61,155 nucleotides of DNA, from positions 1 through 61,155 of the IMG/VR virus record IMGVR_UViG_3300031758_000073, one strand, 5' to 3'. The notes beneath the pieces were generated by a model that saw nothing but the letters and a program-made list of their open reading frames with translations, ran no database searches and was not told the origin of the DNA. A program made the translations under genes and the position numbers. Source of the stretch: a virus. Of this stretch, positions 36,487 through 44,517 are shown one piece after another (position 1 is the first letter of the stretch; each line of letters starts with the position of its first letter).

Positions 36487-38153
36487 CTTATTACTTTAAA
36501 ATAAGTATTGTTGTCAAACACTTCTACAGCACCATTTACTTCGGTCTTGATTAAAATCTTGAAATATCTTTCTTGTGGCAAAGATGACATGTCCAGCATA
36601 AAATAATTACCGTATGCGTCACAACTCAACTTTGTACCTTCATCAAAATCAATAATAACTTCCTCGGTTTCAGTGTCCTTGATTGAATACTGAGAGTCAG
36701 TTGGTAAATATTTTGGTGTTAAAAATGCAGTTTGTTGTGTTGCTTTAGTAAAATTCTTTAGAGGAAAACGTTCTCTTGCAAACACGTTAATTCTAGCAAC
36801 GCTGTCACTCTTGTATTGTTTCTTGACATTCTTTAATATCACTGACAATTGTACATCATTTGTGATTGGACTTAGACTTCCTGTCGTATATACACTATCA
36901 TCATATACCACGTCCAAATAAGGTGTATAAATCGTATTAGTTTCTTTACTGTAGAAGCCTAGGTTTCCATTTGAAATATTTTGGGTGTTAAGTTCTTCAG
37001 ACGTTAACAAAATGAATCCTTCATTTGGAATACATCCACACATCCAAGACTTAACAATTGGAGTTACATCCATTTTAATGTCAGATGCTTCATATCCAAA
37101 ACTCTGTGATGTAATCAAAGAACTTCCAGTTGTCAACGTAGAACAAAAACTTGATGTGGGAACCGTTGTCGTATTTGGAACCGAATAATACCACGTACCA
37201 CCACCATTACCAAATGCAATTGATTTATTAGACTCATTAGTCAAATAATCATACAAATCAACGCTTGGGTTTGAAGGATACCAACGTGTACCGTCTGTAT
37301 AATCTCTATAATTCCAACTTGCACCGGTTGTAGATCCGTTGTCAGCAAATCTTCCATCACCCATTTCCCAACTTTGACTAATTGGATATGAATAAATTGT
37401 GTATTCTAATGGAAGTTCCTGTTGTTTCAGAACCTTCATATTGAGTACAAATTTAGGATCGGTAATATCCCCGGATGAAATAGAGCTTGATACATCAGAT
37501 ACATCAAACTTTAACATTGCTCGACTAAACTTTGAATAACTTGTAAATGCAAACTTGGGGTTATAATAAGAATAACTACCAGATATATCACCGTCTAAAT
37601 TTCCAGACACACCATACAAACTACCAGAAAAAACGGTTACAATACCGGTCAAACTTCCTGATACTGTTCCACTCACAGAAGATCCAGATAAACTTCCAGA
37701 CAAATTAGTTACGCTTCCACTTACGGATGTTAAAGATACTGTCTGAGTAGTATACGAGGCACCGTTCAAAGTGGCACTTGATACATATCCAGACACGCTC
37801 CCAGTTACATTTCCGGTAAATTGTGATGTGGTGAAATTAGCACACGACGATGTTACATTGACAGATCCAACCATATTTCCATAAACCACCGTAGAACTAT
37901 CAGAATCATCTGACAAAATTACGTTGGTAGTACTGCCAGAAAAGTATCCAATCAACGACCCATAAAAGTTTATGGTATTGTTAAGAAGGTTGTCGTTGGA
38001 ATCCAAACTGCCAGATTGATAATTGGTTACAGATCGGCTACGAGCGGCAACACAACTAATATTAACCAACTCATCAATACCAAAATTCTTATTTTCAGAA
38101 TTTGATAAATTGGTTATGTATGTGTCTTTAGATGGATAGATAAAAATATGCAT
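36483..38153 (-). CDS. Tail/baseplate structural protein with Ser-Gly repeat insert
   Basis: The protein is 556 residues. The start MHIFIYPSKDTYITNLS and the later FSRAMLKFDVSDVSS plus LPLEYTIYSYPISQSWEMG resemble DNRLRE-type beta domains found in phage and surface proteins (FDVS after a PSKDTYI opening). Residues about 90-190 are a low-complexity Ser/Gly/Val region (VSGSVTNLSGSLSGSSVSGT), a likely flexible or beta-solenoid insert. It is encoded 1 nt downstream of the gp6-like gene and overlaps the next gene by 4 nt. A baseplate component is likely. Confidence 0.75.
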   Translation of the reverse strand: MHIFIYPSKDTYITNLSNSENKNFGIDELVNISCVAARSRSVTNYQSGSLDSNDNLLNNTINFYGSLIGYFSGSTTNVILSDDSDSSTVVYGNMVGSVNVTSSCANFTTSQFTGNVTGSVSGYVSSATLNGASYTTQTVSLTSVSGSVTNLSGSLSGSSVSGTVSGSLTGIVTVFSGSLYGVSGNLDGDISGSYSYYNPKFAFTSYSKFSRAMLKFDVSDVSSSISSGDITDPKFVLNMKVLKQQELPLEYTIYSYPISQSWEMGDGRFADNGSTTGASWNYRDYTDGTRWYPSNPSVDLYDYLTNESNKSIAFGNGGGTWYYSVPNTTTVPTSSFCSTLTTGSSLITSQSFGYEASDIKMDVTPIVKSWMCGCIPNEGFILLTSEELNTQNISNGNLGFYSKETNTIYTPYLDVVYDDSVYTTGSLSPITNDVQLSVILKNVKKQYKSDSVARINVFARERFPLKNFTKATQQTAFLTPKYLPTDSQYSIKDTETEEVIIDFDEGTKLSCDAYGNYFMLDMSSLPQERYFKILIKTEVNGAVEVFDNNTYFKVIR

Positions 38154-38154
38154 A

Positions 38155-40110
38155 TTATACGGCTGTTGCTTTAATGTCTACGTCTGGAAACTTCAACTCA
38201 AACACACACGGATCAAGTGATGGATATACAATTTTATTGACCGTTGCCGCATCAATGTTGTATTCAACATCCGAATAATTACCGTTTCTGGATGTTAAGT
38301 TGTTAATCCTCAGTTGTGCAACCGACTGTACACCTTCGATTCTAGCAATCTCCAATTCTAACTGACTCAAATTGATGGGTTGATTGAATCCCCACAAATC
38401 AATATTAAAAAAGTCTTTTACTGCCTGAACGCAATTCGATAAAACTTCTTTCTTATTGAAATTGTTGTATGTTACAATCTTAAATTCAACTCCAACATTG
38501 ATGATATATCCATCAATCAAATTAATACCGTCAGTCATCATACGATAACGACTCAAGTATTGACGGAGATTATACAACAAAGCTGAATTTGGTTTCGTTA
38601 AGTTTTTATTTACGTCATAACTTAACAAGTAAACATTAACTGAAAATGGATTTTTTAGGTTGCCACTAATTTGTCTATTACTTAACACTTCATTTTGTTG
38701 TGTCAACTCACCATCCACAATGGAATTTGCATTGAGATTGTTATCAGAAATTACAGTGGCTTTTGCTACAGATCCAAACTTGGATGGCATAGCGTAACAA
38801 CGTGCGATATAATCGTCTGCGGTCACTACACGATTTTGTGCAGCAAAAAATGCAGTGGCATTTTGTTTAATTTCGTCATTTGATTCTGGTCCATCACCAC
38901 CGACAGCAGGTATATTGTTTTCGGCTGCCAAAGAGTTTCTGACCACTTGAAACAAATTCTGTTCTGCGGTAGACATCACGGAAATGTCGTTTTCATACTC
39001 AACACTGACAATTTTGTTGATATCTCCAGTTTGACTATTAGATTCTACACCACCACCAACCAAATATTTGACAGTGAATTGCGTTCCTTGTCTAGGATAT
39101 ACACCAAATGAGTCTGAATTGACAATGTTTGATGGATCAATGTTGGCATTTAAATTACCAAGATTTGATAAACTAACTCCTAAAATTTCTGCGGAAGGTA
39201 TAATTATTTCGTCATTAACACCATCATTACCGGGACCAAATTCAAGATAAGTCAAATTGTTTTGATCAATATTGGTGACAAACTTACGTTGAGTCCGTAA
39301 CAACTTAACAATATTTGGAACAGAGGATTGATATTGAATAAAACGATCATCATTCAAAGATGTATTCTCATACGATGTTAACACAATATCTTGTGCGAGA
39401 TATTCAACTTCATACCAAGAAACATTATCCTGATCACGTACATCTAAAATTTCCAAGACATTCGATTCATCCAAAAACAATTTGTAGTAAGGAACATTCT
39501 CATTGACAACAAATGTCTTTGTTACAATTTGTCCAGAAATGCCATTTGCAGTTTTCTTAATCAAAAAGAACTGTGGAATTCCAAAATCATCTCTGGAACT
39601 AACTGTGATTTCTCTTGGTGAATTGGACGTATCAACTGAAAAGTCAATGACATCTGTTGTTACAAATCCTAATCCATTACTGTTAATAAGTTGCATTCCA
39701 GCCTTAATTCTAAGGGTATATTTTTCATCTGGAATGTAATCACCGTCGTTAGTTTTTATTGCCGGTACCAACTGATATACATCAAGGTTTGTCAAAGACG
39801 GACGAGAAACCTTGGGTTTATAGCCAAGAAACTTAGATAATGCCAATACATTCTTACGTTCCTCAGTGTATGGAAACAGACTTTCTTTGAACTGTTGATC
39901 CAAATAAAAAGACAAAACATCACCAACATACGCTGCCATATCGATGAAGATTGTTCCCGGTGAAGAATCAGAAAAGTCCTGATAATTCTTTGGAAAATAC
40001 GTCTTGGTATAGTCGATAAGATTTTTCTTGAACTGTGAAAAATCCCTGTTCAAATAAGATATGTCCTTATTTGTCAACGGTTTAAACGTTTTCTGTGTTG
40101 TTGATGCCAT
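38155..40110 (-). CDS. Baseplate wedge protein, gp6-like (Baseplate J family)
   Basis: The protein is 651 residues. The N-terminus is typical of gp6-type wedge proteins: LTNKDISYLNRDFSQFKKNL, then SPGTIFIDMAAYVGDVLSFY and a following LDQQFKESLFPYTEERKNVL. The C-terminal half has the Baseplate J pattern with a VVTADDYIARCYAMPSKFGS block, then LLYNLRQYLSRYRMMTDGIN and a gpV-like VGVEFKIVTYNNFNKKEVLS domain. Length and order fit T4 gp6 (660). It connects the baseplate inner hub with the periphery and is 2 nt downstream of the gp25-like gene, the T4 pairing. Confidence 0.93.
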   Translation of the reverse strand: MASTTQKTFKPLTNKDISYLNRDFSQFKKNLIDYTKTYFPKNYQDFSDSSPGTIFIDMAAYVGDVLSFYLDQQFKESLFPYTEERKNVLALSKFLGYKPKVSRPSLTNLDVYQLVPAIKTNDGDYIPDEKYTLRIKAGMQLINSNGLGFVTTDVIDFSVDTSNSPREITVSSRDDFGIPQFFLIKKTANGISGQIVTKTFVVNENVPYYKLFLDESNVLEILDVRDQDNVSWYEVEYLAQDIVLTSYENTSLNDDRFIQYQSSVPNIVKLLRTQRKFVTNIDQNNLTYLEFGPGNDGVNDEIIIPSAEILGVSLSNLGNLNANIDPSNIVNSDSFGVYPRQGTQFTVKYLVGGGVESNSQTGDINKIVSVEYENDISVMSTAEQNLFQVVRNSLAAENNIPAVGGDGPESNDEIKQNATAFFAAQNRVVTADDYIARCYAMPSKFGSVAKATVISDNNLNANSIVDGELTQQNEVLSNRQISGNLKNPFSVNVYLLSYDVNKNLTKPNSALLYNLRQYLSRYRMMTDGINLIDGYIINVGVEFKIVTYNNFNKKEVLSNCVQAVKDFFNIDLWGFNQPINLSQLELEIARIEGVQSVAQLRINNLTSRNGNYSDVEYNIDAATVNKIVYPSLDPCVFELKFPDVDIKATAV

Positions 40111-40112
40111 AA

Positions 40113-40502
40113 TTAGTTATTTTCCAAAAACATTTCAATTTGTGTCTGATCATTATTCACAGAAATAGTCAAATTGATGTATAGTCTATAAATATCGACA
40201 TCTTCTCTTTTTAAAACCTTAACATCAATATTGTCTATTGTTGCCATCGGAATCCAAAAATTAATGTCGCTAGTCAATGATTGTTTAACCCGTTGAGATA
40301 AAGTCGTATCGTTTGGATCAAATACAAAACTATTCAATGAGTGACCAAATGTAGGTTGCATACGACGCTCTCCCTTCTTGGTACTCAATAAATTACGAAT
40401 GTTGTTCTTTACCTGTTCTAACGTATATATGGTTTGATTAAAAAATCCCCCACTTCCGTTTTGAATGGGTAACGTCAACCCAATTGGATACAACGTAGTC
40501 AT
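40113..40502 (-). CDS. Baseplate wedge protein, gp25-like
   Basis: The protein is 129 residues, the usual length of T4 gp25. It has the family opening around IYTLEQVKNNIRNLLSTKKG, followed by ERRMQPTFGHSLNSFVFDPN, where the R-M-x-P-x-F-G motif is diagnostic, and a C-terminal beta sheet. In T4 it helps nucleate sheath assembly on the baseplate. It lies directly upstream of the gp6-like gene. A TATTTATA element at 40194-40187 inside it points toward that gene. Confidence 0.93.
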   Translation of the reverse strand: MTTLYPIGLTLPIQNGSGGFFNQTIYTLEQVKNNIRNLLSTKKGERRMQPTFGHSLNSFVFDPNDTTLSQRVKQSLTSDINFWIPMATIDNIDVKVLKREDVDIYRLYINLTISVNNDQTQIEMFLENN

Positions 40503-40503
40503 A

Positions 40504-40923
40504 TTACATCATTGATACTGAAGCAGATGTTGTTGTACCACCAGACTTCTTTTTATCAATCGCCTTCATCAATGCAGAATAATTTTTTGTCAAAGCTTGT
40601 GCCACCGGAGCAGGTGCATGATCCAAATTGTCCATCACAGATGGTGGTGACGATAATGACGATGCAACCATGTCACCTTCTCTTGGAATACCACCCACAG
40701 TTTCATTCAATGCTTTGTTTAAAAGTTCATTTTGTGTGTACTTTTTGAACTCTCTTTTGACTGGCTGTTCCTTAACAATCGGTTTCTTCGATGCACTAAC
40801 CGTTGTTTCTGTGACTTTCTGACTCTTTTGAGTGAAAATCTCAGCCATGACTTCTGGTAACGCGGCACGGACTTCTTCCTGTACCATCTCTCTTATTAGT
40901 TGTCTCAATGATTCTTTTGTCAT
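40504..40923 (-). CDS. Small helical baseplate-cluster protein
   Basis: The protein is 139 residues from the ATG at 40923; a TTG at 40941 would add six residues and is less likely. The N-terminus is a strong amphipathic helix (MTKESLRQLIREMVQEEVRA) resembling those of several small proteins in this genome. The rest is Lys/Ser/Thr-rich and mostly disordered. It lies 1 nt before the gp25-like gene in transcription. An assembly chaperone or minor virion component is possible, without direct evidence. Confidence 0.65.
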   Translation of the reverse strand: MTKESLRQLIREMVQEEVRAALPEVMAEIFTQKSQKVTETTVSASKKPIVKEQPVKREFKKYTQNELLNKALNETVGGIPREGDMVASSLSSPPSVMDNLDHAPAPVAQALTKNYSALMKAIDKKKSGGTTTSASVSMM

Positions 40924-40961
40924 AGTAATATTAAATATCAAATTTGATAGTGTAAAATGAC

Positions 40962-42677
40962 TTATATTTGAATTTGACTTATATCGGAAACTTGTCTTCC
41001 ACGTCTGTCAAAATTGTTAAATCCACCCGGAACACCCTCGCCTGTTTCAGTATTGATACTAACAGGTTCGGCACCATCAGTTATTTTACCACCATTTTGA
41101 CCCGGCGCATATCCACCACCAGTCAAAAATACACGTCTACTCAATAATGTTGAAAGTCTTTTTTGGAGTTCTTCCAAATCAAATAACTGAACCGGTACTT
41201 GTGTAAAAGGTAAAACTGCCCCTCCAGCATCAGGATGTGAGTGATAGTACCAATGAACGTGAGTTTTTAACCACTCACACAAGTCAAATAACCAATCAAC
41301 AGCGGTTTGTCCAAGTAACGCTGGTTCATTAGTTTCGTTATATTGACCCAAATAAATAGCAGGACTGTTAATTACTGTTTTTGTATTTGTACTAATCACT
41401 ACCTGTTCATGTGCATCTACGGTATATTCGCTGTCGGTAACAATAGCATATCTCTTCTTAGAAAAATGAAACGTTTCGGCAAATCTACTACTTAAGATTA
41501 TACGATCCGTGTTAAGGACATATTGGTCCTTGTTCAATATTGGATAAGAAAACGTAGTGGCATTATTAGGAGCAAACGCAGTTACTTCTTCTCCCGTTTG
41601 ATCTCCTGACACTCCAAACATCTTTTTGTAACATGTGGTTACATATTTTGAAATCGTACAACCGGACGTAATATGAATCGATGTACCGTCATTGTTAATA
41701 TCCTCCAACAAATAACCACCAGTATTTCTTTCTGGGTGAGTTAAATCATCTTCATCAATTGGAGTAATTTTAGGTAATTTTGGATGTAATTGAATTTCTT
41801 CTGTCTTTTTTAACGGACGTTGACGGTTCCTAAAAATAATCATAGGATTACCACCACCGACTTCATATTTGTTGTTAAAAAAATTATTCTTTTTCTTATT
41901 ACCTATGTTATAATCAAAATATCCATTTTTAAAATTGTGTGCGGGATTGTTATCATATGCTTTATCATTTTCACGATTATCGTCATATGCACCAAATCTT
42001 ATTGATTGTCCAAACCTACTCTCTATTACGGTATCGCCTTCAAATCGTCTCAATGATCTGATATTTGGATTATGAAGAAAGTATCTTCCCAATGCTCCTT
42101 CAAATCCATATCCACCCTGAGCACGTAACTTACTTACTGGTCCTTTATAATCAATAAACGGATCCGTATCGCTTTTGTATTCCTCACGGTTACCCATATT
42201 GGCACCATAAGTCAATTCAAACGCTATATCAGCGTTGTTGTTTACAAAGTTCTTATAGTTTATTTTGCGGGTGTAATACAGATTGTTATTGTACTTAACC
42301 ACACCCACAATTTCATTAACCAACGGATATTCAGAGATATTATTCTCCAAAGGCATTGCCCATGACAATCCTTCCTTAGGCAAGGTTGTTTGAGAATTCA
42401 ATAGACGTACTTTTACACGTCCTATCCATGTATAATCATAATCATCAATAGAAGGTTTTTGACCGATGTAATTTTCAGGCCATTGATCCGGATCCAAATA
42501 GTGTCCATTTTCTATAATCTCAGGATGAGATTCGTCCAAAATAATATCCAACACCACCGCTGGTTCATATTGAGGAGTGGATGCAACATCTGTTAACAAA
42601 AATTTAAGATCACGTTTTGTTGCCAAAAGATTTACATCTTTTGACTGATCCATTGCGATTGGAGAGTTTGTACTCAT
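40962..42677 (-). CDS. Baseplate hub/spike protein, gp5-like
   Basis: The protein is 571 residues. Near residues 55-120 is an OB-fold-like segment (YTWIGRVKVRLLNSQTTLPK then GLSWAMPL and NEIVGVVKY), typical of gp5/VgrG-type spikes. The middle has the FGQSIRFGAYD block and a long charged loop. Residues about 390-460 form short repeated strands (IILSSRFAETFHFSKKRYAI, TVDAHEQVVISTNTKTVI), as in the triple-helical needle of gp5. No lysozyme catalytic motif is visible, unlike T4 gp5. A WYYHSHPDAGGAV segment near residue 480 is His-rich and could bind metal. Neighbours gp25 and gp6 support the hub role. Confidence 0.82.
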   Translation of the reverse strand: MSTNSPIAMDQSKDVNLLATKRDLKFLLTDVASTPQYEPAVVLDIILDESHPEIIENGHYLDPDQWPENYIGQKPSIDDYDYTWIGRVKVRLLNSQTTLPKEGLSWAMPLENNISEYPLVNEIVGVVKYNNNLYYTRKINYKNFVNNNADIAFELTYGANMGNREEYKSDTDPFIDYKGPVSKLRAQGGYGFEGALGRYFLHNPNIRSLRRFEGDTVIESRFGQSIRFGAYDDNRENDKAYDNNPAHNFKNGYFDYNIGNKKKNNFFNNKYEVGGGNPMIIFRNRQRPLKKTEEIQLHPKLPKITPIDEDDLTHPERNTGGYLLEDINNDGTSIHITSGCTISKYVTTCYKKMFGVSGDQTGEEVTAFAPNNATTFSYPILNKDQYVLNTDRIILSSRFAETFHFSKKRYAIVTDSEYTVDAHEQVVISTNTKTVINSPAIYLGQYNETNEPALLGQTAVDWLFDLCEWLKTHVHWYYHSHPDAGGAVLPFTQVPVQLFDLEELQKRLSTLLSRRVFLTGGGYAPGQNGGKITDGAEPVSINTETGEGVPGGFNNFDRRGRQVSDISQIQI

Positions 42678-42678
42678 A

Positions 42679-43047
42679 TCAAGATTTGTTTATATTTATT
42701 TGACCGCCTGATTTTTCAATCACTTTAATTTCTTGCATAATCTGACGTTTTTCTTCTTCGGTCAAAAACCCTGTCATTTCTCCGTCTGCACCAACTGTTT
42801 GTCGGCTCATGATACGTTGAATAACCGCAGCTAACTTAACTAATTGTTCGTCATTTTTTACTTGAACATCCAAATATTCCTTTATCAAAGGAACAATCAT
42901 CAAAGCATCATTTGCAGTTTTAATCATCGAACGCAAATCACTGATCAATATGTCAAGTTGATCCCGATTGTTCTCAGAATTCTTAACTATATCCTTACAC
43001 AAATCAGAAAATTTCTTGTTTTTGTATATTTCAATATCATTGTCCAT
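42679..43047 (-). CDS. Small helical hypothetical protein
   Basis: The protein is 122 residues and almost entirely helical (DIEIYKNKKFSDLCKDIVKN, LIKEYLDVQVKNDEQLVKLA), with an acidic C-terminal half (TEEEKRQIMQEIKVIEK). No motif is recognised. It is one nt upstream of the gp5-like gene and has its own TATTTATA element behind a terminator, so it leads the baseplate transcript. A baseplate assembly role is inferred from position. Confidence 0.7.
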   Translation of the reverse strand: MDNDIEIYKNKKFSDLCKDIVKNSENNRDQLDILISDLRSMIKTANDALMIVPLIKEYLDVQVKNDEQLVKLAAVIQRIMSRQTVGADGEMTGFLTEEEKRQIMQEIKVIEKSGGQININKS

Positions 43048-43063
43048 ATTCAGTACTTACTGT

Positions 43064-43071
43064 TATAAATA
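43064..43071 (-). promoter_or_regulatory. TATTTATA element opening the baseplate transcript
   Basis: The minus strand reads TTCTATTTATAACAGTAAGT, with the element ending 16 nt before the ATG at 43047. It lies just past the terminator at 43077-43096, so a new transcript can start here. Confidence 0.5.
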
Positions 43072-43076
43072 GAAAA

Positions 43077-43096
43077 ACCACCCCTTTTGGAGTGGT
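43077..43096. terminator. Terminator after the late sigma factor gene
   Basis: ACCACCCC and GGAGTGGT form an 8-bp stem (one G-T pair) around TTTT, followed on the minus strand by a T-run. It is 26 nt after the sigma gene stop. Confidence 0.75.
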
Positions 43097-43122
43097 TTTC
43101 CTTATTTTATTTTAGCAGACTA

Positions 43123-44019
43123 CTAGAGGTTGCCATTATTTACATACGACTTGGTGATATTGTTCTGATAGTTTTTCATTCGATTAATCACCTTAGTAAT
43201 CTGTTGCGTCTTACATGAAGAAATCTCACGAATGTACAAGTACAATGCCTTTTTGTTAAAGGCATCAATACGATCACTGTTGCGGAAAAGTTCAATCACC
43301 GCATTAGCAATATTGATATCACGTTGTTTGGTAAAAATCTTACCCACATTCTTTTCCCAATAGTTCACCATTAGTTGAAGAAACTCACGGTTTTCTTCTT
43401 CTCTATAGTGACAATCTTCGTGTTGCAACTTGTAAGTATTTTCACCGTTATCATCGCCTATTTCAACATGTTGGTTGAATCGTTTGTAATTACTATTATT
43501 CTGAAAAATCAGATAGTTCTTAGCAATAATACTGAAATAACTAAACGCCTTACCTTTACCGCTCTCAAACTTATGAATATTGGCAACCAAATGAGCAACA
43601 GTTTCCTTTTGTACTTCCAAAGGACTTGTCTCAAAATAACAGAACTTAAACGTGTTAAACACGTTTTCAACTAACTTTTCAAACGCATACTTGATCTTAG
43701 TATTGTAGATTTCATCACGTTGTGATTGATCATCACTGGTATTATATTCGATAATTGCGTCCTCAGTCTCGGATGTAAAATACATCTTTTCCTTGGGTTT
43801 ACGAACCCTCTTTGTTTTCTTAGTTTTTGTGGTTTCGATAATCGGTGTTTCCGCAATAGTAACAACTGGGGTCTTAATTTTTGCGGAACGAATCTTCTTT
43901 GTCTTCTTTTTTACAACCTTGGTTACAGAACGAACTGGTGTTCGTTTGGTTTTCTTCTTTATGATCTTAGTATTCTTCTTGACTGTCTTTTTATTAGTTT
44001 GTTTCTTTGTCTTGAACAT
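43123..44019 (-). CDS. Late sigma factor, gp55-like, with basic N-terminal tail
   Basis: The protein is 298 residues, predicted to direct host RNA polymerase to late promoters. Residues about 105-285 match gp55-type factors: KFCYFETSPLEVQKETVAHL then NIHKFESGKGKAFSYFSIIA and KNYLIFQNNSNYKRFNQHVE correspond to sigma region 2. A helical C-terminus with ALYLYIREISSCKTQQITKV follows. The first 80 residues are extremely Lys/Thr/Arg-rich (KKTVKKNTKIIKKKTKRTPV), like a histone H1 tail; T4 gp55 is only 185 residues and lacks this. It overlaps the upstream membrane-protein gene and is closed by a terminator. Its operon has a sigma70-type promoter with a palindrome at the start site. Confidence 0.87.
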   Translation of the reverse strand: MFKTKKQTNKKTVKKNTKIIKKKTKRTPVRSVTKVVKKKTKKIRSAKIKTPVVTIAETPIIETTKTKKTKRVRKPKEKMYFTSETEDAIIEYNTSDDQSQRDEIYNTKIKYAFEKLVENVFNTFKFCYFETSPLEVQKETVAHLVANIHKFESGKGKAFSYFSIIAKNYLIFQNNSNYKRFNQHVEIGDDNGENTYKLQHEDCHYREEENREFLQLMVNYWEKNVGKIFTKQRDINIANAVIELFRNSDRIDAFNKKALYLYIREISSCKTQQITKVINRMKNYQNNITKSYVNNGNL

Positions 44020-44278
44020 TGGAGTTAGTCCTTTGATTGAGTTTTTCTAGTATCAAATATAAATCAGAAAAGACTCCGCCTACATCGTCGTCCTTTTCAA
44101 AAATCTGTTTATCATCAACCAACTTTATTTGACGATACACCTCATTTATATCATCCTTGAATTCTACTATCCAACTCTCATATATGTCAATTTTATTTTG
44201 ACAATTATATGTCACATAACCAAGTATCACAGTTGTTGCAACAAATAGTCCCAACAACAAACTTAAAATAATAATCAT
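43994..44278 (-). CDS. Small single-pass membrane protein
   Basis: The protein is 94 residues from the ATG at 44278. A transmembrane helix occupies residues 2-25 (IIILSLLLGLFVATTVILGY), followed by an acidic cytosolic or periplasmic tail with coiled-coil character. A longer frame that begins at 44323 only reads the tail of the neighbouring 47-residue gene in another phase and was not used; GAGGAAGAAG upstream of 44278 supports the shorter form. It overlaps the sigma gene by 26 nt. A lysis or spanin role cannot be supported: no lipobox or holin pattern. Confidence 0.65.
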   Translation of the reverse strand: MIIILSLLLGLFVATTVILGYVTYNCQNKIDIYESWIVEFKDDINEVYRQIKLVDDKQIFEKDDDVGGVFSDLYLILEKLNQRTNSNVQDKETN

Positions 44279-44283
44279 AACTT

Positions 44284-44427
44284 TTATTCTTCTTCCTCGT
44301 TCTCGTCTTCTTCTTCCGTACAATAGTTTGTTAAATAGATCAACGCTTCATCAACTAAATCCCAATCTTTTGTAGTTTTGGCTTCTTTTAGAATTTGAAC
44401 GATTTCGCAGGTTTCTTCTTGACTCAT
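44284..44427 (-). CDS. Tiny acidic protein, leader of the sigma operon
   Basis: The protein is 47 residues: MSQEETCEIVQILKEAKTT and a helix (LVDEALIYLTNY), ending in a run of Glu and Asp (EEEDENEEEE). It ends 5 nt before the membrane-protein start and leads the operon that ends with the late sigma gene. It may bind a basic partner, such as the Lys-rich tail of that sigma factor, but this is speculation. The coding pattern and the tight fit between the promoter and the next gene support it as real. Confidence 0.6.
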   Translation of the reverse strand: MSQEETCEIVQILKEAKTTKDWDLVDEALIYLTNYCTEEEDENEEEE

Positions 44428-44452
44428 ATACTGTTAACAAAATTATTTTTAA

Positions 44453-44506
44453 GTCTGTACGTTTATACAGACAAAATTAAATAGTATTAATGAATGTAAA
44501 CGTCAA
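44453..44506 (-). promoter_or_regulatory. Sigma70-type promoter with start-site palindrome
   Basis: On the minus strand TTGACG (44506-44501), a 17-nt spacer and TATTTA (44483-44478) form a host-type promoter. Directly after it GTCTGTA and TACAGAC make a perfect 7-bp inverted repeat around 6 nt (44472-44453), covering the expected start site. A repressor bound here would block transcription of the acidic protein, membrane protein and late sigma factor. As RNA the palindrome could alternatively terminate the upstream gene weakly. Confidence 0.55.
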
Positions 44507-44517
44507 AAAAAATTGAT

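Noticed and set aside
44279-44323. N-terminal extension of the membrane protein starting MYGRRRRERGRR
   Set aside because: It begins at a TTG and only reads the acidic tail of the 47-residue gene in another phase; the ATG at 44278 has its own ribosome site.
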